A stretch of 64,000 nt of DNA from Aquariibacter albus (lineage in GTDB: Bacteria > Pseudomonadota > Gammaproteobacteria > Burkholderiales > Burkholderiaceae_C): positions 930,001 to 994,000 of the forward strand of contig NZ_JACIVI010000001.1 of NCBI RefSeq assembly GCF_014145335.1, written 5' to 3'. Below are positions 27,985 through 36,816 of this stretch, piece by piece (position 1 is the first letter of the stretch; every line of letters begins with the position of its first letter). The notes beneath the pieces were generated by a model. It was given only the letters and a program-made list of their open reading frames with translations, searched no databases and had not been told where the DNA came from. The translations under genes were made by a program, and so were the position numbers.

Positions 27985-29061
27985 TCAGACCACCACGGGT
28001 TCCGGTTCCAGCCGGATGCCAAAGCGGCCGTAGACGCTTTCCTGGATGGCGCGGGCCAGCATCAGCACCTCGCCGCCGGTGGCCTGGCCGCGGTTGACGA
28101 GGACGAGGGCCTGCTTCTCGTAGACGCCGGCGCCGCCCACCGTCTTGCCCTTCCAGCCGCAGGCATCGATGAGCCAGCCGGCGGCCAGTTTCACGCGGCC
28201 GTCGGGCAGGGGGTAGTGCACCAGGTGGGGGTCGCGGCCGATGATGTCGCGGCACTGCTCGGCGCTGACCACGGGGTTCTTGAAGAAGCTGCCGGCGTTG
28301 CCGACGACGGCCGGGTCGGGCAGCTTGGCGCGGCGGATGGCGCAGACGGCGTCGAACACCTGCTGCGGCGTGGGCTGGGCAATGCAGGCTTCGGCGAAGT
28401 GGCGTGCCAGGTCCAGGTAGCCCAGCACGGGCTGCCAGGGCTTGGGCAGGCGCAGGCGCACGCGGGTGATGAGGCTCTTGCCGGCCAGGCCGCCGTCCAG
28501 GGCGGGCTGCTTGAAGACGCTGTCCCGGTAGGCGAAGCGGCAGGCGGCAGCGTCCAGGCTGACGGTGCGGCCGGTGACGAGGTCCACCGCGTCCAGGCTG
28601 TGGAAGCGGTCGGCCAGTTCCAGGCCGTAGGCGCCGATGTTCTGCACCGGCGCGGCGCCGACGGTGCCGGGGATGAGGGCCAGGTTCTCCAGGCCGGGCA
28701 GGCCCTGGGCCAGGCTCCAGGCCACGGCGCCGTGCCAGGATTCGCCGGCGCCGAACTCGACCACGGTAGCCTCGGGGCCGTCGTCGACCACGCGGCAGCC
28801 GGGCACCTCCACCTTGAGCACCACGGCCTGCACGTCGCGGGTCAGCACCAGGTTGCTGCCGCCGCCGAGCACCAGCTTGGGCTGGGTGCCGAGCTCGCGG
28901 TCGCCCAGCAGGCGGCGCACCTCGGCCTCGCTGCGGATGCGCACGAGCGCCTGGGCCTGGGCGGGCAGGCCGAAGCTGTTGTGCGGCTTGAGGCTGATGT
29001 CGCGCTCGACGGCGAGCGGCGCCGGGCCAGCGGCCAGGGCCGGGCGGGAAGAGGGGTGCAT
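27985..29061 (-). CDS. murB: UDP-N-acetylenolpyruvoylglucosamine reductase MurB
   Basis: A FAD enzyme of peptidoglycan synthesis that reduces UDP-GlcNAc-enolpyruvate to UDP-MurNAc. The 358-residue protein has the FAD-binding [28 protein letters not shown], the catalytic serine segment [14 protein letters not shown] and the late Glu in EPEPVVV. It is the type I (E. coli-like) form. The start at 29061 leaves 51 bases to the divergent yajQ. Confidence 0.95.
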   Translation of the reverse strand: MHPSSRPALAAGPAPLAVERDISLKPHNSFGLPAQAQALVRIRSEAEVRRLLGDRELGTQPKLVLGGGSNLVLTRDVQAVVLKVEVPGCRVVDDGPEATVVEFGAGESWHGAVAWSLAQGLPGLENLALIPGTVGAAPVQNIGAYGLELADRFHSLDAVDLVTGRTVSLDAAACRFAYRDSVFKQPALDGGLAGKSLITRVRLRLPKPWQPVLGYLDLARHFAEACIAQPTPQQVFDAVCAIRRAKLPDPAVVGNAGSFFKNPVVSAEQCRDIIGRDPHLVHYPLPDGRVKLAAGWLIDACGWKGKTVGGAGVYEKQALVLVNRGQATGGEVLMLARAIQESVYGRFGIRLEPEPVVV

Positions 29062-29112
29062 GCGAGAATTTTCGCCGATGGGGCCGGCCCGGCCCCGAGG
29101 ACACGCCTCACC

Positions 29113-29601
29113 ATGCCCAGCTTTGACACCGTGCTTGAACCCAACCTCGTCGAGGTCCGCAACGCCGTGGACCAGGCCGCCAGGGAGGTCGGCAACCGTT
29201 TCGACCTCAAGGGCACCGGCGCGCGGATCGAGCAGAAGGAGCACGACATCACCCTGCACGGCGACAGCGAATTCCAGCTGGGGCAGATCACCGACGTGCT
29301 GCTGGCCAAGCTGACCAAGTACAAAGTGGACGTGCGCTTCCTCGACCGCACGGCCAAGGTCGAGAAGATGGGCGGCGACAAGGTCAAGCAGCTGATCAAG
29401 GTGAAGGCCGGCATCGAGACCGAAGCGGCCAAGAAGATCGTCGCCGCGATCAAGGCCAGCAAGCTGAAGGTGGCCGGCAGCATCCAGGGCGATGCGGTGC
29501 GGGTGCAGGGCGCCAAGCGCGACGACCTGCAGGCCGCGATGGCCGTGATCCGCAAGGACATCGCCGACCTGCCGCTGAGCTTCAACAACTTCCGCGACTG
29601 A
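29113..29601 (+). CDS. yajQ: YajQ-family nucleotide-binding protein
   Basis: A 162-residue DUF520/YajQ protein with two ferredoxin-like halves: [20 protein letters not shown] and [19 protein letters not shown], ending [11 protein letters not shown]. Some members bind c-di-GMP; that is not demonstrable here. It is divergent from murB. Confidence 0.94.
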   Translation: MPSFDTVLEPNLVEVRNAVDQAAREVGNRFDLKGTGARIEQKEHDITLHGDSEFQLGQITDVLLAKLTKYKVDVRFLDRTAKVEKMGGDKVKQLIKVKAGIETEAAKKIVAAIKASKLKVAGSIQGDAVRVQGAKRDDLQAAMAVIRKDIADLPLSFNNFRD

Positions 29602-29687
29602 GCCCGACCCCACCCCGGCCGACTGCCCCGGGATGGGACAGCGCCGGGTTTATCCCGGGTCGTAAGGATTAGGGGCGCACCGCAGAC

Positions 29688-29705
29688 AATAAGCGGTTAC
29701 TTATT
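29688..29705. promoter_or_regulatory. Small AT-rich inverted repeat upstream of the SoxYZ-like gene
   Basis: AATAAG and CTTATT form a 6-bp inverted repeat with a 6-base spacer, ending 21 bases before the ATG. It is AT-rich in a GC-rich context, so it may be part of a promoter or an operator. Confidence 0.3.
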
Positions 29706-29726
29706 CAGCGTGTCCCGGAGTCGCCC

Positions 29727-30506
29727 ATGCGTCGTCGTCTTCTCTGCCTTGCCCTGCCCGGGCTGGCCCTGTTCGCCCCGGCGGGCTTCGCCGCCGCGTC
29801 CCAGGGCGACCCCTTCGGCTCGCTGGCCTGGCCCGATCTGGCCCGCGAGCATTTCGGCGCCAAGGCCACGGTGGTGTTCGACGAGCGCGTGCAGGTGCAG
29901 GTGCCGGCCTTCGCCGAGGACCCGATGAACGTGCCCGTGACCGTGCGGGTGAAGGATCTGGCCGAGGTCGAGCAGATCACGGTCATCGTCGACCGCAACC
30001 CCATCCGCAAGGTGCTGGAGCTCTTCCCCCAGCCCGGCAGCGGCGCGATGCCGGCGGTGTCCTTCCGCTTCAAGCTCGAGCAGGCCAGCCCGGTGCGGGC
30101 GGCGGTGCGCACCAAGGACGGCGTCTGGCATGTGGGCGGGGCGCTGGTCGATTCGGCCGGCGGCGGCTGCACCGTCTCGGGCGCCACCCGCAAGGACGGC
30201 ACCTGGTCGCAGACCCTGGGCCAGGTGCAGGGCAAGCTGTTCAGCGAGGCGGGCAGCAGCTCGCGGCTGCGGGTGCGGCTGATGCACCCGATGGACACCG
30301 GCCTGGTCGCCGGCATCCCGGCCTTCTACGTAAACAAGCTCAGCGTGCGCGACGGCAGCGGCCGCGAGCTGCTGCGCCTGCAGCCCTACGAGCCGATCAG
30401 CGAGAACCCGGTCTTCTCCTTCGATTTCGCCCAGGCGCCGCAGGGCGGCGTGCAACTGGTCGGGACCGACAACAACGGCAACCGCATCAGCAGCCGCATC
30501 GAATGA
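29727..30506 (+). CDS. Quinoprotein-associated SoxYZ-like carrier protein
   Basis: A 259-residue secreted protein (signal to about residue 24) that fuses a SoxY-like half (30-152) and a SoxZ-like half (160-255). The SoxY carrier tail is internal: AGGGCTVSG with the single Cys148, where true SoxY ends in GGCGG. Fused SoxYZ proteins of this kind accompany PQQ alcohol dehydrogenase systems. It overlaps the next gene by four bases, and the metallohydrolases follow as a translationally coupled set. Confidence 0.85.
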   Translation: MRRRLLCLALPGLALFAPAGFAAASQGDPFGSLAWPDLAREHFGAKATVVFDERVQVQVPAFAEDPMNVPVTVRVKDLAEVEQITVIVDRNPIRKVLELFPQPGSGAMPAVSFRFKLEQASPVRAAVRTKDGVWHVGGALVDSAGGGCTVSGATRKDGTWSQTLGQVQGKLFSEAGSSSRLRVRLMHPMDTGLVAGIPAFYVNKLSVRDGSGRELLRLQPYEPISENPVFSFDFAQAPQGGVQLVGTDNNGNRISSRIE

Positions 30507-31501
30507 AGCGCCTCACGCCCTTGCATGCCGCCCTGGCGGGCGCCATGCTCGCCACCGCCCTGGGTGCAGCCCTGCCTCAGGCCCTGGCCGCCCCGCCCAC
30601 CGTGAACCTGGCCAAGCTCGACTATGGCTTGCAGGCCCGCGCGCTGGCGCCGGGCGTCTATGTGGTCGAGGGAGCCAATGCCGACTTCAGCCCGGCCAAT
30701 GGCTGCAACATCATCAACACCGGCTTCCTCGTCACCGGCGAGGGCGTGGTGGTGATCAACACCGGCACCTCGCGCCTCTACGGCGAGCAGTTGCGCGCCC
30801 TGATCGCCCGCACCACGGCCGAGCCGGTGCGCGAGGTGATCCACCTCAACCTGCACCCCGACTATTTCCTCGGCAACCAGGCCTTCGCCGACGTGCCGCG
30901 CCGCGCCACGGCAGCCACCCAGGCCGGCATGAAGGCCGAGTACACGGCCTACGAGGACAACCTCTACCGCCTCTGCGGCGACTGGATGAAGGGCACCGCC
31001 ACCGCCGAGGTGCTGCCGAACGCGCCCCTGGAGCCCGGCGTGCGGCGGATCGGCCAGCGCGAGATCGAGATCCGCCTGCTCGACGGCCACACGGCCAGCG
31101 ACGCGGTGCTGATCGACAGGGCCAGCGGCGTGGTCTTCGCCGGCGGCCTGGTCTTCGCGAACCGGATCCCCACCACGCCCCATGCGCAGATCGGCCCCTG
31201 GCTCAAGAGCCTGGACGCCCTGGCCAGCCTGAAGGCCAGCCAGTGGGTGCCCAGCCATGGCCCGGTGCATGCCGGCAACCTCGGCGAGGCCGGCGGCCTG
31301 GCCCAGACCCAGCGCTACCTGAAGTGGCTGGACGGCCAGCTGCGCGGAGCCGCCCGCAGCGGCCTGGACATGAACGAGCTGCTGCGCAGCCCGGTGCCGG
31401 CCGAGTTCAAGGGCTGGGCCGCCTTCCAGACCGAGTGGGTGCGCAATGTCGTGCACCTCTACCCGCGCTACGAGCAGGCCGAACTGGGTGGCGCGCGCTG
31501 A
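30503..31501 (+). CDS. Quinoprotein relay zinc metallohydrolase (SoxH-like, type 2)
   Basis: A 332-residue secreted metallo-beta-lactamase-fold protein (signal to ~residue 31). The metal motif is a variant, HLNLHPDYFLGN near 114-125, in place of HxHxDH; DGHTASD and WVPSHGPV give the later ligands. It resembles the SoxH-related proteins linked to PQQ dehydrogenases. The substrate is unknown. It overlaps the SoxYZ-like gene upstream and the next gene downstream. Confidence 0.83.
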   Translation: MKRLTPLHAALAGAMLATALGAALPQALAAPPTVNLAKLDYGLQARALAPGVYVVEGANADFSPANGCNIINTGFLVTGEGVVVINTGTSRLYGEQLRALIARTTAEPVREVIHLNLHPDYFLGNQAFADVPRRATAATQAGMKAEYTAYEDNLYRLCGDWMKGTATAEVLPNAPLEPGVRRIGQREIEIRLLDGHTASDAVLIDRASGVVFAGGLVFANRIPTTPHAQIGPWLKSLDALASLKASQWVPSHGPVHAGNLGEAGGLAQTQRYLKWLDGQLRGAARSGLDMNELLRSPVPAEFKGWAAFQTEWVRNVVHLYPRYEQAELGGAR

Positions 31502-32516
31502 AGCGCGGGCCCGGCTGGCCTGGCGCCTGCTGGCGCTGCTGGCCGGCCTGCTGCTGGGGGGGCCGGGCCTGGTTCGGGCCGACACGGGCCCCGGCACCCC
31601 GGCCGCGCGCAGCTGCCCCGGGCCGGATCAGGCGATCGAAGCCCTGGGCCCCGATACCTGGCTGATGCCGGCCGCCCCCGGCGCGATCAGCCCCGCCAAC
31701 CGCGGCCGCGTGCAGCCGCTGCTCGCCCACCGCGAGGGCGCTCGGCTGTGGCTGCTGGGCACCGGGGCCACGCCGCGGCTGGGTCGCGCCATCCGCTGCC
31801 GGCTCGAAGCTCGGGCCGGCCAGCAGGTGACCGACCTGATCAATCCCTGGCCGCGGCCCGAGCATGTGATGGGCAACCGCGCCTTCCCGCGCGCCCGCAT
31901 CTGGGCCCATGCCGAGGTGGCGGCCACGCTCCAGGCCCGCTGCCCGCGCTGCATCGCGCGGCTGCGCGCCCAGCTGGGCCGCCACGGCGCCGAGCTGGGC
32001 CCGGGCCTGCAGGCCCTGCGCCTGCCGACCGACACGCTGCAGGGCGCATCCGGCCGGCTCGGCCCCTTCCACTGGTGGCGGCTGGACCGCGGCGAAGCCA
32101 CGCCCGTGACCGTCTGGCGACTGGATGCCGCCGCCCTGCTCTGGGCCCCCGGCCTGCTGTGGACGGCCGATGCGCCGGAGCTGCGCGACGCCACCCTCGC
32201 CGCGCTGGAGCCCAGCACCGAGGCCCTGCTGGCCCTGCTGGCCGATCCGCCGCCCGGCGGCGGCACCTGGCGCCTGGTGCCCGAGCAGGGCCCGCTGGCC
32301 GGCATCGAGGCCGTCCAGGCCACGCAGGCCTACTGGCGCGGCCTGCGCGAGGCCGTCGATGCCGCCCAGGCCCGCGGCGCCGCCGAGACCGATCCGCCAC
32401 CGGCCGCCCTGCCCGGCGTGCCCGCGGCCTGGACCACCCAGGCCCGCCATGCGCTGAACTGGCAGCGGGCCTGGCGCGAGCGCGAGGCCGCCAGCTTCGA
32501 CAATCCGGCCCCATGA
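31488..32516 (+). CDS. SoxH-like metallohydrolase homologue with degenerate metal site (type 1)
   Basis: A 342-residue protein with a signal sequence (~residues 9-26). The fold markers match the metallo-beta-lactamase family (MGNRAFPRARIWAHAEV), but the HxHxDH loop reads NPWPRPEH, keeping only the last His, so full dinuclear zinc binding is doubtful. The GTG at 31488 is preferred because it puts the signal at the N-terminus; it overlaps the previous gene by 14 bases. It overlaps the next gene by four bases. Confidence 0.72.
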   Translation: MARAEARARLAWRLLALLAGLLLGGPGLVRADTGPGTPAARSCPGPDQAIEALGPDTWLMPAAPGAISPANRGRVQPLLAHREGARLWLLGTGATPRLGRAIRCRLEARAGQQVTDLINPWPRPEHVMGNRAFPRARIWAHAEVAATLQARCPRCIARLRAQLGRHGAELGPGLQALRLPTDTLQGASGRLGPFHWWRLDRGEATPVTVWRLDAAALLWAPGLLWTADAPELRDATLAALEPSTEALLALLADPPPGGGTWRLVPEQGPLAGIEAVQATQAYWRGLREAVDAAQARGAAETDPPPAALPGVPAAWTTQARHALNWQRAWREREAASFDNPAP

Positions 32517-33256
32517 CTTCTTCCCCAAGCACCCGCCTGCGCTGGTCGCAGCTGCTCTTCAGCCAGGGCTTCGGCACCCGCCGCGACTGCGAGGCGCTCA
32601 TCCACGGCGGCTTCGTCGAGCACCAGGGCGCCCTGGTCGAGCACGACGAGATCGTGATGGCCCACGACGACCTGCCCTTCCGCGTCGAAGGCCGCGACTG
32701 GGTCTACCGCACCCAGGCCCTGCTGATGCTGAACAAGCCGGCCGGCTACGAATGCTCGCAGCGCCCCTCGGCCTGGCCGGGCGTGCTGACCCTGCTGCCG
32801 CCGCCGCTGCGCACGCGCAGCAAGGGCGGCGTGCAGCCCATCGGCCGGCTCGACCAGGACACCACCGGCCTGCTGCTGCTGACCGACGATGGTGCGCTGA
32901 TCCACCGCGTCACCCACCCCAAGCACCATGTGCCCAAGGTCTACGAGGTGCAGACCGCCGAGCCCGTCACCGAAGCTCAGCTGGCGCGGCTGCGCGCAGG
33001 TGTCGTGCTCAACGACGACCCGCAGCCCGTGCGCGCCGCCGCCTGCGAGGCCACGGCCGAGCGCGCCCTGCGCCTGACGCTGACCGAGGGCAAGTACCAC
33101 CAGGTCAAGCGCATGGTCGCCGCCGTCGGCAACCATGTGAACGGACTGCACCGCAGCGCCTTCGGCAGCCTCACACTCGACCCCGAGGCCCTGCCCCCGG
33201 GCCGCTGGCGCTGGCTCAGCGCCGAAGAGCGCAGCGCGCTGCTGCACCGCCCCTGA
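32513..33256 (+). CDS. rsuA: RsuA-family 16S rRNA pseudouridine synthase
   Basis: A 247-residue protein that isomerises uridine in rRNA. An S4-like N-domain (LLFSQGFGTRRDCEALIHGG) precedes the catalytic domain with LMLNKPAGYECS, the active Asp in GRLDQDTTGLLLLTDDG and KYHQVKRMVAAVGNHV. The gene overlaps the previous one by ATGA although its function is unrelated. Specificity for position 516 is inferred from similarity to RsuA. Confidence 0.88.
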   Translation: MTSSPSTRLRWSQLLFSQGFGTRRDCEALIHGGFVEHQGALVEHDEIVMAHDDLPFRVEGRDWVYRTQALLMLNKPAGYECSQRPSAWPGVLTLLPPPLRTRSKGGVQPIGRLDQDTTGLLLLTDDGALIHRVTHPKHHVPKVYEVQTAEPVTEAQLARLRAGVVLNDDPQPVRAAACEATAERALRLTLTEGKYHQVKRMVAAVGNHVNGLHRSAFGSLTLDPEALPPGRWRWLSAEERSALLHRP

Positions 33257-33307
33257 GACCTGCCCACCGTCGCCCCGCCCCTTTCCGCCCTGCCCCGGAG
33301 CCCCGCC

Positions 33308-34213
33308 ATGACCCTGCAACCCCGCCTCTCCGCCGCCTGCGCCGCCCTGCGCCGGCACGCCCTCGTCACCGCCGGCCTGCTGGCCTGCGGCCTGGTCCAG
33401 GCCGCCGAGGCGCCCCAGACCGTCACCGGCCTGAAGACGCCCGAGAGCGTGCTCGTCACCCGCGACGGCCGCATCGTCGTCTCGGAGATTGCCGGCTTCG
33501 GCCAGGACGGCGATGGCCGCCTGAGCCTGGTGCAGCCCGACGGCAGCCTGAAGACCCTGGTCGACCAGGGCCTGAACGACCCCAAGGGCCTGGCCGAGCT
33601 CAACGGCATCGTCTACGTGGCCGACCGCGACCGCATCCTGAAGGTGGACCGCGACGGCGTGCTGCTCACCTTCGTGCCGGCCGATGCCTTCCCGAGCCCG
33701 CCCAAGTTCCTGAACGACCTGGTCTTCGACGCCGAGGGCCAGCTCTATGTGTCCGACAGCGGCGATCTGCTCAGCGGCGGGGGCGGCGGCGCGATCTACC
33801 GGGTCTCGCCGCATGGCGAGGTGACGCTGCTCATCAACGAGGCCCAGGACCCGGCGATCCGCAACCCCAACGGCCTGCTGTTCGACCGCGGCAACCCCAA
33901 GCAGCTGCTGGTGCTGGATTTCGGCACCGGCGAGCTGCTGCGGCTGGACCTGTCGCAGGGCGTGAAGCTCAGCAAGCTGGCCAGCGGATTCGGCGGCGGC
34001 GACGGCCTGGCGCAGGACAAGCAGGGCCTGCTGATCCTGAGCGACTGGAAGAACGGCAAGGTCTTCAAGCTCGACCTGAAGCGGGCCGGCGCGCAGCCCG
34101 TGGTCTACCCGCAGGCCTTCCAGGCCTCGGCCGACCTGACGCTCAGCGCCGACGGCAAGACCATCCTGGTGCCCGACATGAAGGCCGGCACCCTGGTCTT
34201 CCTGCCGAAGTGA
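33308..34213 (+). CDS. Secreted SMP-30/NHL-type beta-propeller protein
   Basis: A 301-residue protein with a signal sequence (to ~residue 33) and repeated propeller blades (PESVLVTRDGRIVVSE, FLNDLVFDAEGQLYVSDSG, NGLLFDRGNPKQLLVLDFG). It belongs to the gluconolactonase/SMP-30 group. Its location near the quinoprotein module fits lactone handling after sugar oxidation, but no substrate can be assigned. Confidence 0.75.
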   Translation: MTLQPRLSAACAALRRHALVTAGLLACGLVQAAEAPQTVTGLKTPESVLVTRDGRIVVSEIAGFGQDGDGRLSLVQPDGSLKTLVDQGLNDPKGLAELNGIVYVADRDRILKVDRDGVLLTFVPADAFPSPPKFLNDLVFDAEGQLYVSDSGDLLSGGGGGAIYRVSPHGEVTLLINEAQDPAIRNPNGLLFDRGNPKQLLVLDFGTGELLRLDLSQGVKLSKLASGFGGGDGLAQDKQGLLILSDWKNGKVFKLDLKRAGAQPVVYPQAFQASADLTLSADGKTILVPDMKAGTLVFLPK

Positions 34214-34249
34214 GGCGAAGGGCCTGGGCGGTCCGGCCGGCCGGGCGGC

Positions 34250-34879
34250 TCAGGCCTCGATCAGGCCCCAGCGCAGCGCCACCAGGGTGATCTCGCTCTG
34301 GTTGCTGGCGCCCAGCTTCTGCTTGATGTTGTAGAGGTGGGTGCCGACGGTGCTGGGCGAGAGCTTGAGGTTCTCGGCGATCTGCGCCACGGTGGCGCCG
34401 CGGGCGAGCTGGAGGAAGACCGAGAACTCGCGCTCGCTCAGGGCCTCGCTGGGGTTGCTGTCGCCCTCGATCTGGGCCACGGCCAGGGCCTTGGCGGTTT
34501 CCGGGTCCAGGTAGCGCTTGCCGCGCGAGACGGCGGTGACGGCCTCGATCAGGGCCTCGGGCGCGCTGCGCTTGGCCAGGTAGCCCAGGGCGCCGGCCTT
34601 GAGCACGCGCTGCGGATGGGCGGTGTCTTCATGGGCCGAGAGGCAGAGGATGCGGATCTTGGGCTCCTGGGCGATCAGGCGGCGCACCGCCTCCAGGCCG
34701 CCCATGCCGGGCATGGTGAGGTCCATCACCACCACATCGGGCTTGTGCTGGGGGTAGAGCTTGCAGGCGTCCTCGCCGCAATCGGCCTCGGCCACCACCT
34801 CGATCTGGGCATCGCCCAGCAGCATGCGGAAGCCCATGCGCACCAGCGCATGGTCGTCGACGAGCATCACGCGGATCAT
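34250..34879 (-). CDS. NarL/LuxR-family response regulator
   Basis: A 209-residue regulator. The receiver has the acidic pair (VDDH), the phosphorylated Asp in VVVMDLTMPGMGG and the Lys in YLAKRSAPEAL. The LuxR HTH is at about 145-205 (LSEREFSVFLQLARGATVAQ, then TVGTHLYNIKQKL). Its ATG overlaps the stop of the kinase gene. Similar pairs control PQQ alcohol dehydrogenases in other proteobacteria, and pqqA lies divergently upstream. Confidence 0.92.
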   Translation of the reverse strand: MIRVMLVDDHALVRMGFRMLLGDAQIEVVAEADCGEDACKLYPQHKPDVVVMDLTMPGMGGLEAVRRLIAQEPKIRILCLSAHEDTAHPQRVLKAGALGYLAKRSAPEALIEAVTAVSRGKRYLDPETAKALAVAQIEGDSNPSEALSEREFSVFLQLARGATVAQIAENLKLSPSTVGTHLYNIKQKLGASNQSEITLVALRWGLIEA

Positions 34880-36357
34880 GCGCGGCCTTCCTTGGAAGCA
34901 TTCAGCACGGGGGGCTGCGTGGCCGCGGGGGCCGGCACAGCGGGGGACGGGGCAGGCAGGCCGGGCTCGGCCCGGCCTGCGGGGGCCGGGGTCTGGCCGG
35001 TGGGCACCCAGATGTCGAGGCGGACGCCGGGGCCGGGCTCGCGGTTGCGGATCGCGAAGCCGCCGCCCAGGCCTTCGATGCGCTCGCCCATCCAGCGCAG
35101 GCCGTAATGGCCGGCGCGGGCCTGCCAGTCGGCGGGCAGGCCGCTGCCGTTGTCGTCCACGCGCAGGCGGGCCCCGGCCGGGTCGGCGCTCAGGCTCAGC
35201 TCGATCGCGGTGGCCTGGCCGTGGCGCAGGGCATTGGTCAGGCCTTCCTGCGCCGCGCGGTAGAGGGCCAGGGCCGTCTCGGCATCGAGCTGCACCTGGT
35301 CCAGCTGCACCTGCAGGCCCACCTGCACGCCGGGCTGGCTGCGCTCGGTGCGCTCGACCAGGTCGCGCAAGGTGTCAGCCAGGCCGAAGGCATCCAGCAC
35401 CAGCGGGGCCAGGCGCGGGATCAGGCCATGCATGGCGGCGTAGAGACGCTGGGACTCGTCGGCGATCACGCGGGCGGCCTGTTCGGAGCTGGCATCCTTG
35501 CCCGCCGTGCGGCCGGCGACGGCCAGGGCGAGGCTGCGGATGGCGGTGACGGACTGGCCCAGCTCGTCGTGCAGTTCGCGGGCGATGAGCTTGCGTTCCT
35601 CTTCGAGGTGGTGGTCGATCCAGCGGGCCAGCTCGCGGCGATCGGACAGCTCGCGCTCGGCCACCGAGGCGCGGCGCTCGGCCTCGATGCGGGCGCGCAG
35701 GCCCTCGACCATGCGGTTGAAGGCCGCCCCGATGGCTGCGGCCTCCTGGCCCGGCAGGCGTTCGATCTGCACATCGAGCTGGCCGGCCTCCAGCCGGTTG
35801 AGCGCGGCGACGATCTTGCCGAAGGGCCGCACCGTCTGGCCGACCAGGGCGTAGACGATGGCATGCAGCGCGAGCAGCAGGGCCAGCGCGGTGGCGGCGA
35901 TGGCCAGCAGCTGGTCCCAGGCGTCGATGGCCGACCGGGAGGCGTCCGGCGTGATGGTCAGGCGACCGCCGCTCGGGAACTCCAGCACCTGCACCGGCAG
36001 CGGCGGGACGATCAGGCGGCTGAACCAGTCGGGCGCATTGCGGCCGGCCTTGTAGGGCGAGGGCGGCGACTGGTAGAGCACCTCGCCGCCGATGGTGCTG
36101 AGCACGATGTCGTTGGCGCGCACGCGCCCCATGCCCTGCAGGTACTCGACCATCGCACCGGGCCCGCGGGCCGCCACCATCCAGACGGTGCGGTTCAGCA
36201 GCTGCGAGGCCACCCGGTTGGCGGCCACCACCTCCTCGCGCACGGTCTCGCGCATGCCGTGCAGGCGCAGGCCGATGACGACCAGCACGAACACGGTGGC
36301 GAGGCCGCCGACGATCAGGTGGATCTTCAGGCGAAGGCTCAGGACGGGGCGCTTCAA
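34876..36357 (-). CDS. Sensor histidine kinase (NarX/DegS type)
   Basis: A membrane kinase partner of the NarL-type regulator. Two transmembrane helices (LKIHLIVGGLATVFVLVVIG; LLAIAATALALLLALHAIVY) flank a ~140-residue periplasmic domain. HAMP follows, then a HisKA_3 helix with the phospho-His in ARELHDELGQSV, and the ATPase domain (QEGLTNALRHG, VDDNGSGLP, YGLRWMGERIEGLGG). The C-terminus is Pro/Ala-rich. The TTG at 36357 (LKRPVLSLRLK) is preferred because the earlier frame to 36498 has no homology. The start is uncertain. Confidence 0.87.
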   Translation of the reverse strand: MKRPVLSLRLKIHLIVGGLATVFVLVVIGLRLHGMRETVREEVVAANRVASQLLNRTVWMVAARGPGAMVEYLQGMGRVRANDIVLSTIGGEVLYQSPPSPYKAGRNAPDWFSRLIVPPLPVQVLEFPSGGRLTITPDASRSAIDAWDQLLAIAATALALLLALHAIVYALVGQTVRPFGKIVAALNRLEAGQLDVQIERLPGQEAAAIGAAFNRMVEGLRARIEAERRASVAERELSDRRELARWIDHHLEEERKLIARELHDELGQSVTAIRSLALAVAGRTAGKDASSEQAARVIADESQRLYAAMHGLIPRLAPLVLDAFGLADTLRDLVERTERSQPGVQVGLQVQLDQVQLDAETALALYRAAQEGLTNALRHGQATAIELSLSADPAGARLRVDDNGSGLPADWQARAGHYGLRWMGERIEGLGGGFAIRNREPGPGVRLDIWVPTGQTPAPAGRAEPGLPAPSPAVPAPAATQPPVLNASKEGRA

Positions 36358-36474
36358 GGGAGGGGACTCAGGGCACGGGGCAGGCCCGAGGGCCCGATCG
36401 CCACAGGGGCGGCGCTGGCCGGCATGGTAGGCGGCCCGGCCGGCGCCCACCATCGCCAGGGCCTGCGGGGGGGA

Positions 36475-36503
36475 TTCATGAATTTCATGAAGCCTCATTC
36501 ATG
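36475..36503. promoter_or_regulatory. Repeated TTCATGAA operator candidate between the kinase and pqqA
   Basis: The palindrome TTCATGAA occurs at 36475-36482 and 36484-36491, nine bases apart, with a third partial copy TTCATG at 36498-36503. They lie in the 249-base divergent interval between the kinase and pqqA, about 105-130 bases before the pqqA ATG. Tandem short palindromes are typical of LuxR/NarL binding. Confidence 0.5.
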
Positions 36504-36606
36504 GCCGCGCGCTGGGCGCTGCGGCCCGGCCGGCGCACAGTGCAGCCATGCCGAAGACATCGGCATCGCCGCCCCGGCGGTGTTCACACCCACAGGAGAC
36601 TTCACC

Positions 36607-36681
36607 ATGCAATGGACCGCCCCCCGCGCCACCGACCTGCGTTTCGGCTTCGAGATCACGATGTACGTGTCGGCCCGCTGA
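36607..36681 (+). CDS. pqqA: PQQ precursor peptide PqqA
   Basis: A 24-residue peptide starting MQWTAPRATDLRFG and ending in the core EITMYVSAR. The Glu and Tyr three residues apart (E16, Y20) are the two residues joined to make pyrroloquinoline quinone. An AGGAGA lies 8 bases before the ATG. A terminator follows directly, and no pqqB, C, D or E is within this window, so the peptide gene is transcribed alone here. It is shorter than most ORF-calling cut-offs and easily missed. Confidence 0.9.
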   Translation: MQWTAPRATDLRFGFEITMYVSAR

Positions 36682-36726
36682 GCCGCTGAGGGGTCGGCCC
36701 GGCCGCAGACGGACCGCCCCACTGAA

Positions 36727-36751
36727 GAAGCCCGCCTCGGCGGGCTTTTTT
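36727..36751 (+). terminator. Rho-independent terminator of pqqA
   Basis: AGCCCGCC and GGCGGGCT form an 8-bp stem followed by six T, 46 bases after the pqqA stop. Confidence 0.9.
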
Positions 36752-36816
36752 CATGGGCTGGGCACCCGGCCGGGCGCCGGGTCGGGCGGCTGCGGCGGCC
36801 TCGCGATAATCCGTGC

